Shown here: positions 35,503 through 44,472 of the stretch, one piece after another | Numbering within the stretch: position 1 is the first letter of the stretch | Layout: each line of letters begins with the position of its first letter | Translations under genes and position numbers: made by a program | The notes under the pieces: generated by a model | The model's input: only the letters and a program-made list of their open reading frames with translations | The model's database searches: none | Told to the model about the DNA's origin: nothing | Assembly: GCF_014084125.1 (NCBI RefSeq) | Contig: NZ_CP048405.1 | Coordinates: 1,550,001 to 1,614,000 of the forward strand | DNA length: 64,000 bases | From: Streptacidiphilus sp. PB12-B1b | GTDB taxonomy: Bacteria; Actinomycetota; Actinomycetes; Streptomycetales; Streptomycetaceae | Direction of reading: 5' to 3'

Positions 35503-36146
35503 ACGGGGGAGCACGCGGTCGCCGGATCGTCTTCTGGCGGCACGGTCAGACCCAGTGGAACCTGGAGGGGCGGTTCCAGGGCAGCACCGACGTCCCGCTG
35601 ACCGAGGCCGGTCACGCCCAGGCGCGGCGCGCCGCCCGGCTGCTCGCGGCCCTGCGCCCGGACGCCGTGATCTCCTCCGACCTGCAGCGGACGGCGGACA
35701 CCGCCGCCGCGCTGGCCGCCGTCACCGGCCTGGACGTCACCCATGACGCCGGGCTGCGGGAGACCTACGCGGGCGTCTGGCAGGGGCTGACCAACCAGGA
35801 GATCCAGGCGCGCTACAGCGAGGAGTACCGGCTGTGGCGGCTCGGCGAGCCGGTCCGCCGGGGCGGCGGCGAGCTGAACACCGAGGTCGCCGACCGCGCC
35901 GTGCCGGTGGTCCTGGACGCGGTGAAGGCCCTGCCGGACTCCGGCACGGTCGTCGTGGTCAGCCACGGCGGCACCATCCGGATGGCCATCGGCCGACTGC
36001 TCGGCCTCGACCCGTACCACTGGGAGGCCCTGGCGGGCCTGTCCAACTGCTGCTGGTCGGTGCTGGGCGAGGGCGCGCGCGGCTGGCGCCTGCAGGAGCA
36101 CAACGCGGGGACGCTGCCCGAGCCGGTCCTCGGCGACGACAGCTGA
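35499..36146 (+). CDS. Histidine phosphatase family protein, apparent CTG start
   Basis: About 215 residues. The catalytic RHG motif is present (IVFWRHGQTQWNLEGRFQGSTDVPLTEAG), and a second conserved His lies in VVVVSHGGTIRMAIG. Upstream of the RHG the frame is closed by TGA at 35484-35486 and contains no ATG, GTG or TTG before the motif; the only plausible start is CTG 35499, six bases after GGAG and overlapping the rsfS stop (CTGA). Phosphoglycerate-mutase-like enzymes in this locus have been linked to phosphate ester hydrolysis, substrate unknown. Confidence 0.88.
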   Translation: MNGGARGRRIVFWRHGQTQWNLEGRFQGSTDVPLTEAGHAQARRAARLLAALRPDAVISSDLQRTADTAAALAAVTGLDVTHDAGLRETYAGVWQGLTNQEIQARYSEEYRLWRLGEPVRRGGGELNTEVADRAVPVVLDAVKALPDSGTVVVVSHGGTIRMAIGRLLGLDPYHWEALAGLSNCCWSVLGEGARGWRLQEHNAGTLPEPVLGDDS

Positions 36147-36160
36147 GGCAGGGGCCGGAT

Positions 36161-36190
36161 TTCGCAGTTCGGCCCCCCTGCCGCTAAAGT
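36161..36190 (+). promoter_or_regulatory. Promoter for the first tRNA-Ala genes
   Basis: TTCGCA (36161-36166), 18 bases, TAAAGT (36185-36190); the tRNA begins 33 bases later. The -10 is close to consensus, as expected for a stable-RNA promoter. Confidence 0.55.
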
Positions 36191-36222
36191 CTTCCTCGTT
36201 CGCACAGTATGTGCAGGGCAAT

Positions 36223-36295
<73 letters not shown>

Positions 36296-36331
36296 CGCAG
36301 GACAGTTTGACGCAGGACAGCAGAACAGTAC

Positions 36332-36404
<73 letters not shown>

Positions 36405-36415
36405 CAGGAATACGA

Positions 36416-36450
36416 ACCGCCTCCGGCCCGGCCGGGGGCGGTTTCGCTTT
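36416..36450 (+). terminator. Terminator after tRNA copy 2
   Basis: ACCGCCTCCGGCC (36416-36428), c, GGCCGGGGGCGGT (36430-36442), one G-U wobble, followed by the T-rich TTTCGCTTT (36442-36450). Confidence 0.8.
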
Positions 36451-36597
36451 GCCGGGCCGCAGATCCCGCCGGGCCTCAGCGCCTTCGCCCACCGCACCCG
36501 CCCGCCCCTGCCGCCACGCTGACCGCCCGCCGCCGTCACGCTGACCGCCCACCGCCGTCACACCTCCGATCCCGCAGGTCGGAGGCGGGGGAAGGGA

Positions 36598-36628
36598 TTG
36601 GTGAGCACCGAGTCCGACCGTGTACAGT
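36598..36628 (+). promoter_or_regulatory. Possible promoter for tRNA copy 3
   Basis: TTGGTG (36598-36603), 19 bases, TACAGT (36623-36628), about 37 bases before the third tRNA. A separate promoter is expected because a terminator lies between copies 2 and 3. The spacing is slightly long. The rest of 36451-36597 shows no gene. Confidence 0.45.
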
Positions 36629-36665
36629 AGTGCCTGTCGCCGCGGGGCACCGCAGCGTGACATCT

Positions 36666-36738
<73 letters not shown>

Positions 36739-36744
36739 CACAGT

Positions 36745-36791
36745 ACGACGAGATCCCGTCCGATCCCCGCGATCGGGCGGGATCTCGTCGT
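36745..36791 (+). terminator. 21-bp bidirectional terminator
   Basis: Arm 36745-36765 (begins ACGACGAGATCCCG) pairs with 36771-36791 (ends GGGATCTCGTCGT) with a single G-U wobble; loop CCCGC. It ends tRNA copy 3 and probably also the minus-strand gene whose stop is at 36812. Confidence 0.85.
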
Positions 36792-36811
36792 TGCGCGGCG
36801 CGGCCGCGCCC

Positions 36812-38347
36812 TCAGGGGGTCCGACTGAGGCGGAGGGCGAGGGCGGGGCACTGGTGGACGGCGCGGCGGGCGCTGTGCTCCAGCCAGGGGGCGATCGGGG
36901 TGGGGCTGATCACCGGGTAGCCGTGCGGTCCCAGCGAGACCAGTTCCGGGGCGAGGGTGGCGCAGAGGCCGTGGGCGTCGCAGCGGGCCCAGTCGACCTC
37001 CAGGGTCGCGGTCGGGCCGCTGCTCGGCGGCAGGGCCGAGGCGCGGTCGCCGGGCAGCGGCAGCACACCGCGGACCGGGCGGCGGCAGCCCCGGCCGGAC
37101 TCGTGCGCGGCCAGGTCCTCGCCGAACACCGCCAGCGCGGAGAGCACCAGCCGCGCCGTGCCGTCGGGGTGCGCGCACGCCCCACGGCCGCGCACCGAGG
37201 CGATGGTGCGCCGGGCCTCGTCCAGGGCGGAGCGCCCGCCCCCGCCGCCGGCCAGCTGGGTCAGGGCGTCGGCGGTGGCCGGCAGCCCCTGGCGGCAGGG
37301 ACCGCACTGCCCGGCGGACTCGGCCGCCAGCCAGGCGGTGACCCGGGCGACCTCGCCGATCGGGCAGGTGTCGGTGGGCAGTGCTATGACTGCACCAGCA
37401 CCGAGTGTCCCGCCGAGCGCCGCCAGCCCGGCCCGGGAGACGGGCGCCTGCACGGCGTCCCCGGGGCGCAGCCAGGCGCCGTGGTAGCCGCCGACCAGCA
37501 GCCCCTGGCCGGCGTCCACCCCGCAGGCGTCCAGCACGCCGCCCAAGCGGGCCCCGGCGGGGACTTCGACGACGAGGGGGGACTGATCGGGACGGACCAC
37601 GGTGAGCAGCAGCGTCCCCGGCTCGGCCGGGGTGCCGACCACGGCGTAGGCGTCCGGACCGAGCCGGGCGGCGACGGCGAGCTGGGCGTACGTCTCGGCG
37701 TTGGACAGCAGGGTGGGCCGGCCGCGCACCCCGCCGGGCCCGCCGTCGCTGGCGCGCGCCCGCCGGGCGGGCGGGACCGCGGGCAGCCCGGAGATGCCCC
37801 GGATCAGCGCGCCCGACTCGCCGGAGACGAAGCGGTCCGGCAGACAGACGGTCCGCGCGGGGCAGGGCAGCAGCAGCATCGCGCCCTCGCCCGCCCGCTG
37901 GTACGCGCGTCGGCGCTCGCCGAGGGCGCGGGGCACGGAGGTCTCGCCCGGGCCTCCGGCTGCCACGCCCACGACGATCTCCTCCGCGCCGAAGGCCGCC
38001 GCGGCCAGGCAGGCGCCGTCCAGGACCAGATGCGGCGCGCGGGTGAGCAGCATCCGGTCCTTGGCGCTGGCGGGCTCGCCCTCGGTGGCGTTGACCACCA
38101 CCACTGGGGGGCGGCCGCTGCGGTCGGCGCTGGTCACGGCGGCGCGGGCCTTGCGGGCGAAGGGGAAGGCTGCCCCGCCGCGCCCGCGCAGGTCGATGCG
38201 TTCGACGAGGTCCAGCAGATCGTCCCGGTCGAACCAGGGGAGCGGGCCGTGGGCGAGGCGGTGGCTGGGCAGGTCCAGCCGGGTGTGCTGGTCCAGGCCC
38301 GCCGTCAGCCGGGCCGGGCCCAGCCGCAGCACTTCGGGCGCGCTCAC
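36812..38347 (-). CDS. NuoF-like flavoprotein fused to a ferredoxin
   Basis: A 511-residue protein from GTG 38347, overlapping the previous gene by GTGA. Visible: the NADH/FMN-binding patterns LRGRGGAAFPFARKA and NATEGEPASAKDRML, an SLBB-like segment (VEVPAGARLGGVLDACGV) and the Fe-S region ESAGQCGPCRQG...RGACAHPDG, in which the first Cys of the NuoF Cx2Cx2C is Ala. The last 70 residues form a small ferredoxin (CDAHGLC ... HQCPALAL), probably 3Fe-4S. With the cytochrome-b-like gene upstream it may pass electrons from a pyridine nucleotide or ferredoxin to a membrane haem protein; substrate unknown. Confidence 0.88.
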   Translation of the reverse strand: MSAPEVLRLGPARLTAGLDQHTRLDLPSHRLAHGPLPWFDRDDLLDLVERIDLRGRGGAAFPFARKARAAVTSADRSGRPPVVVVNATEGEPASAKDRMLLTRAPHLVLDGACLAAAAFGAEEIVVGVAAGGPGETSVPRALGERRRAYQRAGEGAMLLLPCPARTVCLPDRFVSGESGALIRGISGLPAVPPARRARASDGGPGGVRGRPTLLSNAETYAQLAVAARLGPDAYAVVGTPAEPGTLLLTVVRPDQSPLVVEVPAGARLGGVLDACGVDAGQGLLVGGYHGAWLRPGDAVQAPVSRAGLAALGGTLGAGAVIALPTDTCPIGEVARVTAWLAAESAGQCGPCRQGLPATADALTQLAGGGGGRSALDEARRTIASVRGRGACAHPDGTARLVLSALAVFGEDLAAHESGRGCRRPVRGVLPLPGDRASALPPSSGPTATLEVDWARCDAHGLCATLAPELVSLGPHGYPVISPTPIAPWLEHSARRAVHQCPALALRLSRTP

Positions 38348-39693
38348 CAGCCGCCCCCGTGCTCGACCGGCGCGTACGGCGCGGGCCCGGGGAAGCCGGC
38401 CGGGACGGCAGTGGGGACGGCGGCGGGGACGCCGTGCGGCGGGGTGTCCCAGGTCAGCGCCCCCCAGTCGGCGCCCCCGCCGGGCTGCCCGCCGGGCTGC
38501 GCATAGGCGGCGGTGAGCGTCTCCACCGGGTAGGCGAAGCCGTGCGGGGGCGTTTCGGCCAGCGCCGGGTGCGGGCGCGCCCCAGTGTCGCCCAGGGCGT
38601 CGCCGGAGGCGTATGCGGCGTAGGCGTACGCGTCGTAGCCGTACGAGGGGGCGTACGGCTGCTGCTCCGGCGCCTGGTGCTGCTCCTGCGGCGGGCGGGG
38701 CGGACGGGACGGCCGCAGCAGCGGGTCGGCCCGGCCGCGGGTACCGGGCAGCGGGGCGTGGGTGGCCAGCAGGAGCTGTTCGTCGGCCGCCGTCGCGTGC
38801 TCGGGTGTGTCGGCGGGCCGGTAGCCGCGCAGGGACTGCCGGGCGCGGCGGCCCGCAGACCGGCGTCCCAGCGCGGCCAGCACCCGCACCGTCAGCGCCA
38901 GGGCCACGGCCGCCGCGCACAGGCCGTAGCCCCAGAGCACCCACACGGCGGCGGAGCGTCCGGCGGTCAGCCCGTGGGAGAGGGCGATCGGCCAGCAGGC
39001 GTAGGCCGTCCCGTGCAGGACCCGCCACAGCCAGGGGCGGTGCCCGGCCGCGAACCGGCCGCGTACCGCGCCGGTGACGGCGACCAGCACCATCAGATCG
39101 GCCGCGATCACACCGAGGCCGACGGCCAGCGACGACCCGCCCGCGAAGGGCACGAACGCGGCGATCGGGGCGGCCTCCTGGTCGTAGACCTTGACTGCGA
39201 CATGGATGACCAGGAAGCCCAGCGAGGCCACGGCGGCGGCCCGGTGCGCGGACTGCAGCGAGACCCGGCTGCGCGGCGTCAGGACCAGCCGGTCGGTGGC
39301 GGCCAGGCCGAGGACGACGGCCGCGGTGAGCGAGAGCAGGGTGAGCACCCCGGCCATGTAGTCGAGGAACCGCAGGGTCTGCTCGGCGGTGTCGGCCAGC
39401 GCCCGGCCGGGGCCGGTGCCGCGCAGCGACCCCGCCCCGAGCAGGGCCGCGCCGGTCACGGCGGCCAGGAGCAGCAGTCCGAGCAGGGCCGGCGGCGGCC
39501 CGGGCGTCCGTGCGGTGCGCCCGTGCGGCGGGTGCCCGGCGCGATCGGCGCGTCCGGCGGCGCGTCCGGCGGTGCGCGCGCCGCGCGCCGTGCGGGTGCG
39601 GGTGCGGCGGGCGGCGCGTCCCCCTCTGCCGGTGGCGGTGCTTGCGGCGGTGGTGCGGTTGGCTCGTACGGTGCCGTGGTTGTGCGCGCTCAC
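38344..39693 (-). CDS. Cytochrome-b/ferric-reductase-like membrane protein
   Basis: A 449-residue protein from GTG 39693. After an Arg/Ala-rich N-terminus it has about six membrane helices at residues 68-290 with spaced histidines suited to bind haem (SAHRAAAVASLGFLVIHVAVK, LHGTAYACWPIALSHGL). The C-terminal 150 residues are Pro/Gln/Tyr-rich and disordered (SYGYDAYAYAAYASG). Layout fits the ferric reductase-like transmembrane family. It is the first gene of the two-gene minus-strand operon. Confidence 0.85.
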   Translation of the reverse strand: MSAHNHGTVRANRTTAASTATGRGGRAARRTRTRTARGARTAGRAAGRADRAGHPPHGRTARTPGPPPALLGLLLLAAVTGAALLGAGSLRGTGPGRALADTAEQTLRFLDYMAGVLTLLSLTAAVVLGLAATDRLVLTPRSRVSLQSAHRAAAVASLGFLVIHVAVKVYDQEAAPIAAFVPFAGGSSLAVGLGVIAADLMVLVAVTGAVRGRFAAGHRPWLWRVLHGTAYACWPIALSHGLTAGRSAAVWVLWGYGLCAAAVALALTVRVLAALGRRSAGRRARQSLRGYRPADTPEHATAADEQLLLATHAPLPGTRGRADPLLRPSRPPRPPQEQHQAPEQQPYAPSYGYDAYAYAAYASGDALGDTGARPHPALAETPPHGFAYPVETLTAAYAQPGGQPGGGADWGALTWDTPPHGVPAAVPTAVPAGFPGPAPYAPVEHGGGW

Positions 39694-40022
39694 GCAGGGC
39701 CTCCGAGTCGTCGTACGGTGCGTCCTGACCCCCCGCCACCGTGACGTTCCCGTGATGTTAGCCGCGCCCCGACCCCGTGCGCCGGGTCACGCGAAACCGT
39801 GCACATGGGTGAGCGGCGTGGCCTACCGTTCGCGCACACGCACGACTGTCCGGCCGGTGTGCCCGTCCGCGCGGGCTGCTGCGCACCTGCCGCGCAGCTG
39901 CCGCGCACCCAAACTGATGAATAATCAGCCGATCCCACCGGTCATCGGCGCTGCGGTACGCACGACGCCGCCTCTCACTGCGCACGCTTCATACACATGC
40001 GCTGTCATCAGAGAGGTGTCCC
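39694..40022. other. Divergent intergenic region, 329 bases
   Basis: Lies between the start of the cytochrome-like gene (minus) and the sedolisin gene (plus). No gene or clear repeat is supported; the part near 39910-40010 is AT-richer. GAGAGGTG at about 40012-40019 is the sedolisin ribosome binding site. Promoters for both directions should lie here, but I could not assign them. Confidence 0.4.
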
Positions 40023-42035
40023 ATGCATCGCAGCTGGTCACGGTCGAAGGCCGGTACCGCAGCACTTCTGACGATCCCCCTGCTGCTGGCCGGCGGTCTC
40101 GCGGCAGGCTCCGCCGCCGCCGAGCCGCCGTCCCCCCGGATCCCGCTGTCGCCCCGCGTCCCGCTGCCCGGCACCGTCCCGGCCTGGACGGCGCAGGCCG
40201 CCGACCAGGGCCAGGCGGCGACCTCCGCCCCCGTCGCCGCCCGGGTCTACCTGGCCGGGCAGGACCCGGCCGGCCTGGCCGCGCTCGCCCGGTCGGTCTC
40301 CGACCCGGCCTCGCCCGAGCACGGCCGCTACCTGACCCCGGCCCAGGTCGCCCGGCGCTTCGGCACCACCCCCCGGCAGGTGGCGGCCGTCCGCTCCTGG
40401 CTCACCGCCTCCGGCTTCCGGGTGACCGAGACCACCCCGCACTACCTGGGCGTCAGCGGCGACGCCGCCGCCGTCCAGCGCGCCTTCGGCACCCGGCTGC
40501 ACGCCTACCGCAAGGACGGCCACACCTACACCGCGCCGTCCGCCACGGCCACCGCCCCCGCGGCGGTCGCCAAGGCGGTGCTCGCCGTCACCGGCCTGGA
40601 CGACGCGCCGCACCGCGCCGTGCACGGCAGCCGCCGCGACATCCTCCCCGGCCCCACCGCCGGCTACGCCAACTCCGGTCCGTTCTCGGCCTACTTCGGC
40701 GCCTCCCCGGCCACCGCCTACCCGCCGGCCTACGGCCGTACCCAGCCGTACGTGATCAAGGGCTTCGACGGGGCGCAGCTGCGCCGGGCCTACGGCGCGG
40801 ACGGGACCGGCCTGACCGGCCGCGGCGTGAACGTCGCCGTGGTGGACGCCTACGACTCGCCCACCATCGGCTCCGACGTCGCCGCCTACGCCGCCGCCCA
40901 CGGCGACGCCCCCTACCGCCAGGGCCAGTTCAGCCGGGTGGATCCGGCCGTCTGGAGCGACACCGTCGCGGCGAGCGACGCCTTCCCCGGCGGCTGCGGC
41001 GCGGCCGGCTGGTACGGCGAGCAGAGCCTGGACATCGAGGCGGTGCACGGCGTCGCCCCGGACGCGGGCATCGTCTACGTCGGCGCGGCCTCCTGCCAGG
41101 ACGCCGACCTGTCCGACGCCCTGGACCGGGTCGTGGACGGGCACCTGGCCGACATCGTCAGCGACTCCTGGAGCGATCTGGAGACCGACACCGACTCGTC
41201 CATCGACGCCGCCTACGACCAGACGTTCATGCGCGGCGCGGTCGAGGGCATCGGCTTCTACTTCTCCAGCGGCGACGACGGCGACGAGCAGGCCGTCTCC
41301 GGCGCGAAGACCGTCGGCTCGCCGGTCAACCTGCCCTGGGTGACCGCCGTCGGCGGCACCTCGCTGGCTCTGGACGCCTCCGGCGGCTACCGCTTCGAGA
41401 CCGGCTGGGGCACCGCCAGTTCCCCGCTCGCCGGCGACGGCCGCAGCTGGGGCCCGCTGCCCGGCGACTTCCTCAGCGGCGGCGGTGGCGGCACCAGCGC
41501 CCGCGTGCCCGAGCCGCTCTACCAGTACCCGGTCGTGCCCGCCGCGCTGTACGCGGCCCACGGCGGACGCAACCGGGTGGTGCCGGACGTCTCCGCGGTG
41601 GCCGACAGCGGCACCGGATTCCTGGTCGGCCAGACCCAGACCTGGCCCGACGGGTCGGTCGGGTACGGCGAGTTCAGGGTCGGCGGCACCAGCGTCGCCT
41701 GCCCGGTCTTCGCCGCCGTCCAGGCCCTGGCCGAGCAGGCCCAGGGGGCGCCGCTGGGCTTCGCCAACCCGGCGATCTACCAGCGCTACAGCACACCCGC
41801 CTTCCACGATGTGACGGACACTCCGCTGGGTCCGCAGACCGCGCTGGCGCAGGTCCGGGTCGACTTCCACGACGGGGTGGACGACGCCTACGGGAAGGAC
41901 GTCAGCCTGCGCACCATGGGCCACGACTCCTCGCTGCACGCCACCGCCGGCTACGACGACGTCACCGGGGTGGGCTCGCCCGCGCCCGGCTACCTCGCCT
42001 CGTACGCCAAGGGTTTCAAGGGCTTCAAGGGCTGA
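40023..42035 (+). CDS. Secreted S53 family peptidase (sedolisin/kumamolisin type)
   Basis: A 670-residue preproprotein. Signal peptide at about 1-37 (LLTIPLLLAGGLAAGSAAA); pro-domain (Pro-kumamolisin) to about 210 (YLAGQDPAGLAALARSVSDP, SPEHGRYLTPAQ, FGTRLHAYRKDG); catalytic domain with Glu333 and Asp337 (GWYGEQSLDIEAVHG), oxyanion Asp381 (SDSWSD) and nucleophile Ser557 (GGTSVACPV). Sedolisins are acid serine-carboxyl proteases, common in acid-tolerant actinomycetes. It ends in a short repeat (KGFKGFKG). Transcribed alone and closed by a terminator. Confidence 0.93.
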   Translation: MHRSWSRSKAGTAALLTIPLLLAGGLAAGSAAAEPPSPRIPLSPRVPLPGTVPAWTAQAADQGQAATSAPVAARVYLAGQDPAGLAALARSVSDPASPEHGRYLTPAQVARRFGTTPRQVAAVRSWLTASGFRVTETTPHYLGVSGDAAAVQRAFGTRLHAYRKDGHTYTAPSATATAPAAVAKAVLAVTGLDDAPHRAVHGSRRDILPGPTAGYANSGPFSAYFGASPATAYPPAYGRTQPYVIKGFDGAQLRRAYGADGTGLTGRGVNVAVVDAYDSPTIGSDVAAYAAAHGDAPYRQGQFSRVDPAVWSDTVAASDAFPGGCGAAGWYGEQSLDIEAVHGVAPDAGIVYVGAASCQDADLSDALDRVVDGHLADIVSDSWSDLETDTDSSIDAAYDQTFMRGAVEGIGFYFSSGDDGDEQAVSGAKTVGSPVNLPWVTAVGGTSLALDASGGYRFETGWGTASSPLAGDGRSWGPLPGDFLSGGGGGTSARVPEPLYQYPVVPAALYAAHGGRNRVVPDVSAVADSGTGFLVGQTQTWPDGSVGYGEFRVGGTSVACPVFAAVQALAEQAQGAPLGFANPAIYQRYSTPAFHDVTDTPLGPQTALAQVRVDFHDGVDDAYGKDVSLRTMGHDSSLHATAGYDDVTGVGSPAPGYLASYAKGFKGFKG

Positions 42036-42050
42036 CGCACACGGACGGAA

Positions 42051-42087
42051 GGCGTGCGGTCACCCACAGCAGCGGTGACCGCACGCC
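42051..42087 (+). terminator. Perfect 14-bp hairpin after the sedolisin gene
   Basis: GGCGTGCGGTCACC (42051-42064), loop of nine bases, GGTGACCGCACGCC (42074-42087). Confidence 0.8.
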
Positions 42088-42385
42088 GCGTTGCCAGGAG
42101 ATGACATAACGATCACGCTTGCCTGAAAGCCACCCGAGCGTCAACGATCGCAAATGCCCCACACTGGTGCTTTTCAGGTCCATAAAAGGTAATCAAATAT
42201 CGAAAACAGACAGCCTCGTGGGAGGCAGTCTTCACTTGACTTACACAACCTGGCCACGCGACTCTTACCACCGCTGAGAATCGATCGACGGCTTGAGTTT
42301 CCGTCAGGGTCAGGCGCGCGGCGGTTCTACGCATGCGGCCGGTCAGCGACGACGCCACACCGATCCCGTCTGCGGAGCCCACCTC
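42088..42385 (+). promoter_or_regulatory. AT-rich upstream region of the polysaccharide operon
   Basis: About 300 bases without a gene. Bases 42115-42300 are strikingly AT-rich for this window (for example TAAAAGGTAATCAAATATCG near 42183-42203). TTGACT occurs at about 42235-42240 and an inverted GCCTC/GAGGC lies near 42211-42225. The base composition suggests a strongly controlled promoter or an imported segment; individual promoter elements are not certain. Confidence 0.45.
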
Positions 42386-43786
42386 ATGCCCCTCCCCATG
42401 CCTGTCGAACTCGCTGCTGCGGGCTCGTCCCCCGGCCTGATCCCGCTCGACGCAGCGGAGCTGGTCGAAGAACACGCGGCGGAGCACGCGACGGCGGCAG
42501 TCGCCGTCGTCGGCCTCGGCTACGTGGGCCTGCCCACCGCGCTCGCGCTGATCGCCGCCGGCAACGAGGTCATCGGCCTCGACGCCAGCCAGGCCCGGCT
42601 CGACGCGATCCGCCGCCGCGAGGTCGACCTGCTGCCCAGCGACCACCAGCGGCTCGCCGACTGCCTCGCCGCCGACGACGCGCAGAGCGCGTCCGACGCG
42701 CGGACCGCCGACGGCCAGGGCCGGCTCAGCCTGACCGCCGACCCGGCCGAGCTGCGCCGCGCCCGTACCGTGCTGATCTGCGTGCCCACGCCGGTCGACC
42801 GGCACCAGGTCCCCGACCTCACCGCCATGGCCGCGGCCTGCGCCACCGCCGTGGCCCACGCCGTCCCCGGCCAGCTGCTGGTGCTCACCTCCACCACCTA
42901 CGTCGGCAGCACCCGCGACCTGCTGGTGAAGCCGCTGGCCGAGCGCGGCCTGGTGGTCGGCCAGGACGTCTTCGTCGCCTTCTCGCCCGAGCGCATCGAC
43001 CCGGGCAACGCCCGCCACACCCAGGAGTCCACCCCCCGGGTGGTCGGCGGCAGCGGGGCCGGCTCCACCGCGCGCGCCGCCGCCGTGCTGCGGCGCACCG
43101 CGCCCTCCGTGCACGTCCTGCCCTCGCCCGAGGACGCGGAGATGACCAAGCTCTGGGAGAACACCTTCCGGGCCGTCAACATCGCCCTGGCCAACGAGTT
43201 CGCCGAGGACTGCCGCGGCCTCGGCCTCGACCCCTCGCCGATCATCGAGGCTGCCGCGACCAAGCCGTACGGCTTCATGCCCTTCTACCCGGGCCCGGGC
43301 GTCGGCGGCCACTGCATCCCCTGCGACCCGCACTACCTGCTGTGGCAGCTGCGGGCCAAGCGAATATCCTCGCCGTTGATCGACGCCGCCATGACGGCGA
43401 TAGCCGGCCGCCCCCGGCAGGTCGTCCGCCGGGTGCGCGAGCTGCTGGCCGACCGGGGCCTGAGCGTCTCCGGCGCCCGGGTGCTGCTGGTCGGCGTCGC
43501 CTACAAGCCCGGCGTCGCGGACCTGCGCGAGTCGCCCGCGCTGGAGATCCTGGAGGAACTGCACCAGGACGGCGCGAAGGTGCACTTCGCCGACCCGCTG
43601 GTGCCCTCCCTGCGGCTCGGCGACGACGTCCTGCTCAGCGAGGACGCGCCGGAGACCGAGAGCTGGGACCTGGTCCTGGTGCACACCGTCCACCCCGGGG
43701 CCGACCTCGGCTGGCTGGCCGAGCTGCCCAACGTGCTGGACGCCACCTACCGGCTCGACTCGGTTCCGGCGAGGGCGATCCTGTGA
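42386..43786 (+). CDS. Nucleotide-sugar (UDP-glucose/GlcNAc type) 6-dehydrogenase
   Basis: A 466-residue NAD-dependent enzyme that oxidises a UDP-sugar to the uronic acid. Rossmann motif VAVVGLGYVGLPTALAL at about 33-50; catalytic Cys in GVGGHCIPCDPHYLLW; AYKPGVADLRESPALEI near the C-terminus. The pattern PGPGVGGHCIP is closer to UDP-GlcNAc/WbpA-type enzymes than to classical UDP-glucose dehydrogenase, but I cannot settle the substrate. ATG 42386 has GGAG eight bases upstream. Its stop overlaps the next start (GTGA), opening a five-gene operon. Confidence 0.92.
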   Translation: MPLPMPVELAAAGSSPGLIPLDAAELVEEHAAEHATAAVAVVGLGYVGLPTALALIAAGNEVIGLDASQARLDAIRRREVDLLPSDHQRLADCLAADDAQSASDARTADGQGRLSLTADPAELRRARTVLICVPTPVDRHQVPDLTAMAAACATAVAHAVPGQLLVLTSTTYVGSTRDLLVKPLAERGLVVGQDVFVAFSPERIDPGNARHTQESTPRVVGGSGAGSTARAAAVLRRTAPSVHVLPSPEDAEMTKLWENTFRAVNIALANEFAEDCRGLGLDPSPIIEAAATKPYGFMPFYPGPGVGGHCIPCDPHYLLWQLRAKRISSPLIDAAMTAIAGRPRQVVRRVRELLADRGLSVSGARVLLVGVAYKPGVADLRESPALEILEELHQDGAKVHFADPLVPSLRLGDDVLLSEDAPETESWDLVLVHTVHPGADLGWLAELPNVLDATYRLDSVPARAIL

Positions 43787-44472
43787 CCGACGGCCAGTAC
43801 CAGCCCCACCAGCCGGGCCAGCCCTACCAGCCGCAGGAGCCCTACCAGCCGCAGCACCAGCCGTACGACCCGTACGAGTCCTGGAGCGCGCAGCCCCCGG
43901 AGCAGCCCCGCCACGGGCAGCAGCCGTACGAGCCGTCCGCCGGGCAGCAGCAGCCGTACGGCGGCCCGTCCTACGAGCCGTACGAGCCCTACCCGGCAGC
44001 CGCGCCGGCCGCGCCGCAGCCGTCCTGGGGCGACTGGACCGGCCCGGCCGCCGCCGGAGCGACCGCCGGAGCCGGAGCCGCGACCGGGGCCGCCACCGCG
44101 ACCCTCGCGCCGCGCGCGCCCTCGTTCCGGCCCGCGCCGCCCCCGCTGCCGCCGCTGCGCTCCGCCGTGGTCCGGCCGCCCGGCCCGCTGCGGCGCACCC
44201 TGGACCGGATGCACCCGTCCGTCCGGCACGCCACCCGCCGGGTGCTGACGCTGCTGTGCCTGCTGCCGCTGCTGCTGATCCTCGCCCGCGAGGCCCCCGG
44301 CTGGAGCAGAGCCCGCTCGTCCTCGGCTACGGCTTCACCGTGCTGGTCGGCACCATCTCGATGCTGTTCATCGCGTACAGCCGCTACGACGACCCCTCCG
44401 AGCGGACGCTGCGCAAGCGCCCGCGCGACCTCGCCGACTTCCCGCCGCTCTCCTCGGCGACGCCCCGGGTGA
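43783..44472 (+). pseudogene. N-terminal part of the GT2 protein, cut off by an apparent frameshift
   Basis: From GTG 43783 the frame encodes a Gln/Pro/Tyr-rich tail (QPYQPQEPYQPQHQPYDPYE) and then the first membrane helix (RVLTLLCLLPLLLILAREAPG). After about 44300 it turns into a shadow of the glycosyltransferase frame and stops at 44472. Adding one C between 44300 and 44303 would join it to the downstream frame as ...LAREAPGLEQSPLVLGYGF..., which restores a normal protein. Either the gene carries a one-base deletion or the base is a sequencing error in GC-rich DNA. Confidence 0.7.

Noticed and set aside
36812-39739. Single 975-residue minus-strand protein
   Set aside because: Only the part from 38347 downwards shows NuoF/ferredoxin homology; the upstream portion is an out-of-frame reading of the cytochrome-like gene, whose stop overlaps the GTG at 38347.
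44290-44320. Programmed ribosomal frameshift in the GT2 gene
   Set aside because: No slippery heptamer or clear downstream pseudoknot was seen; a one-base deletion or sequence error is simpler, though not excluded.
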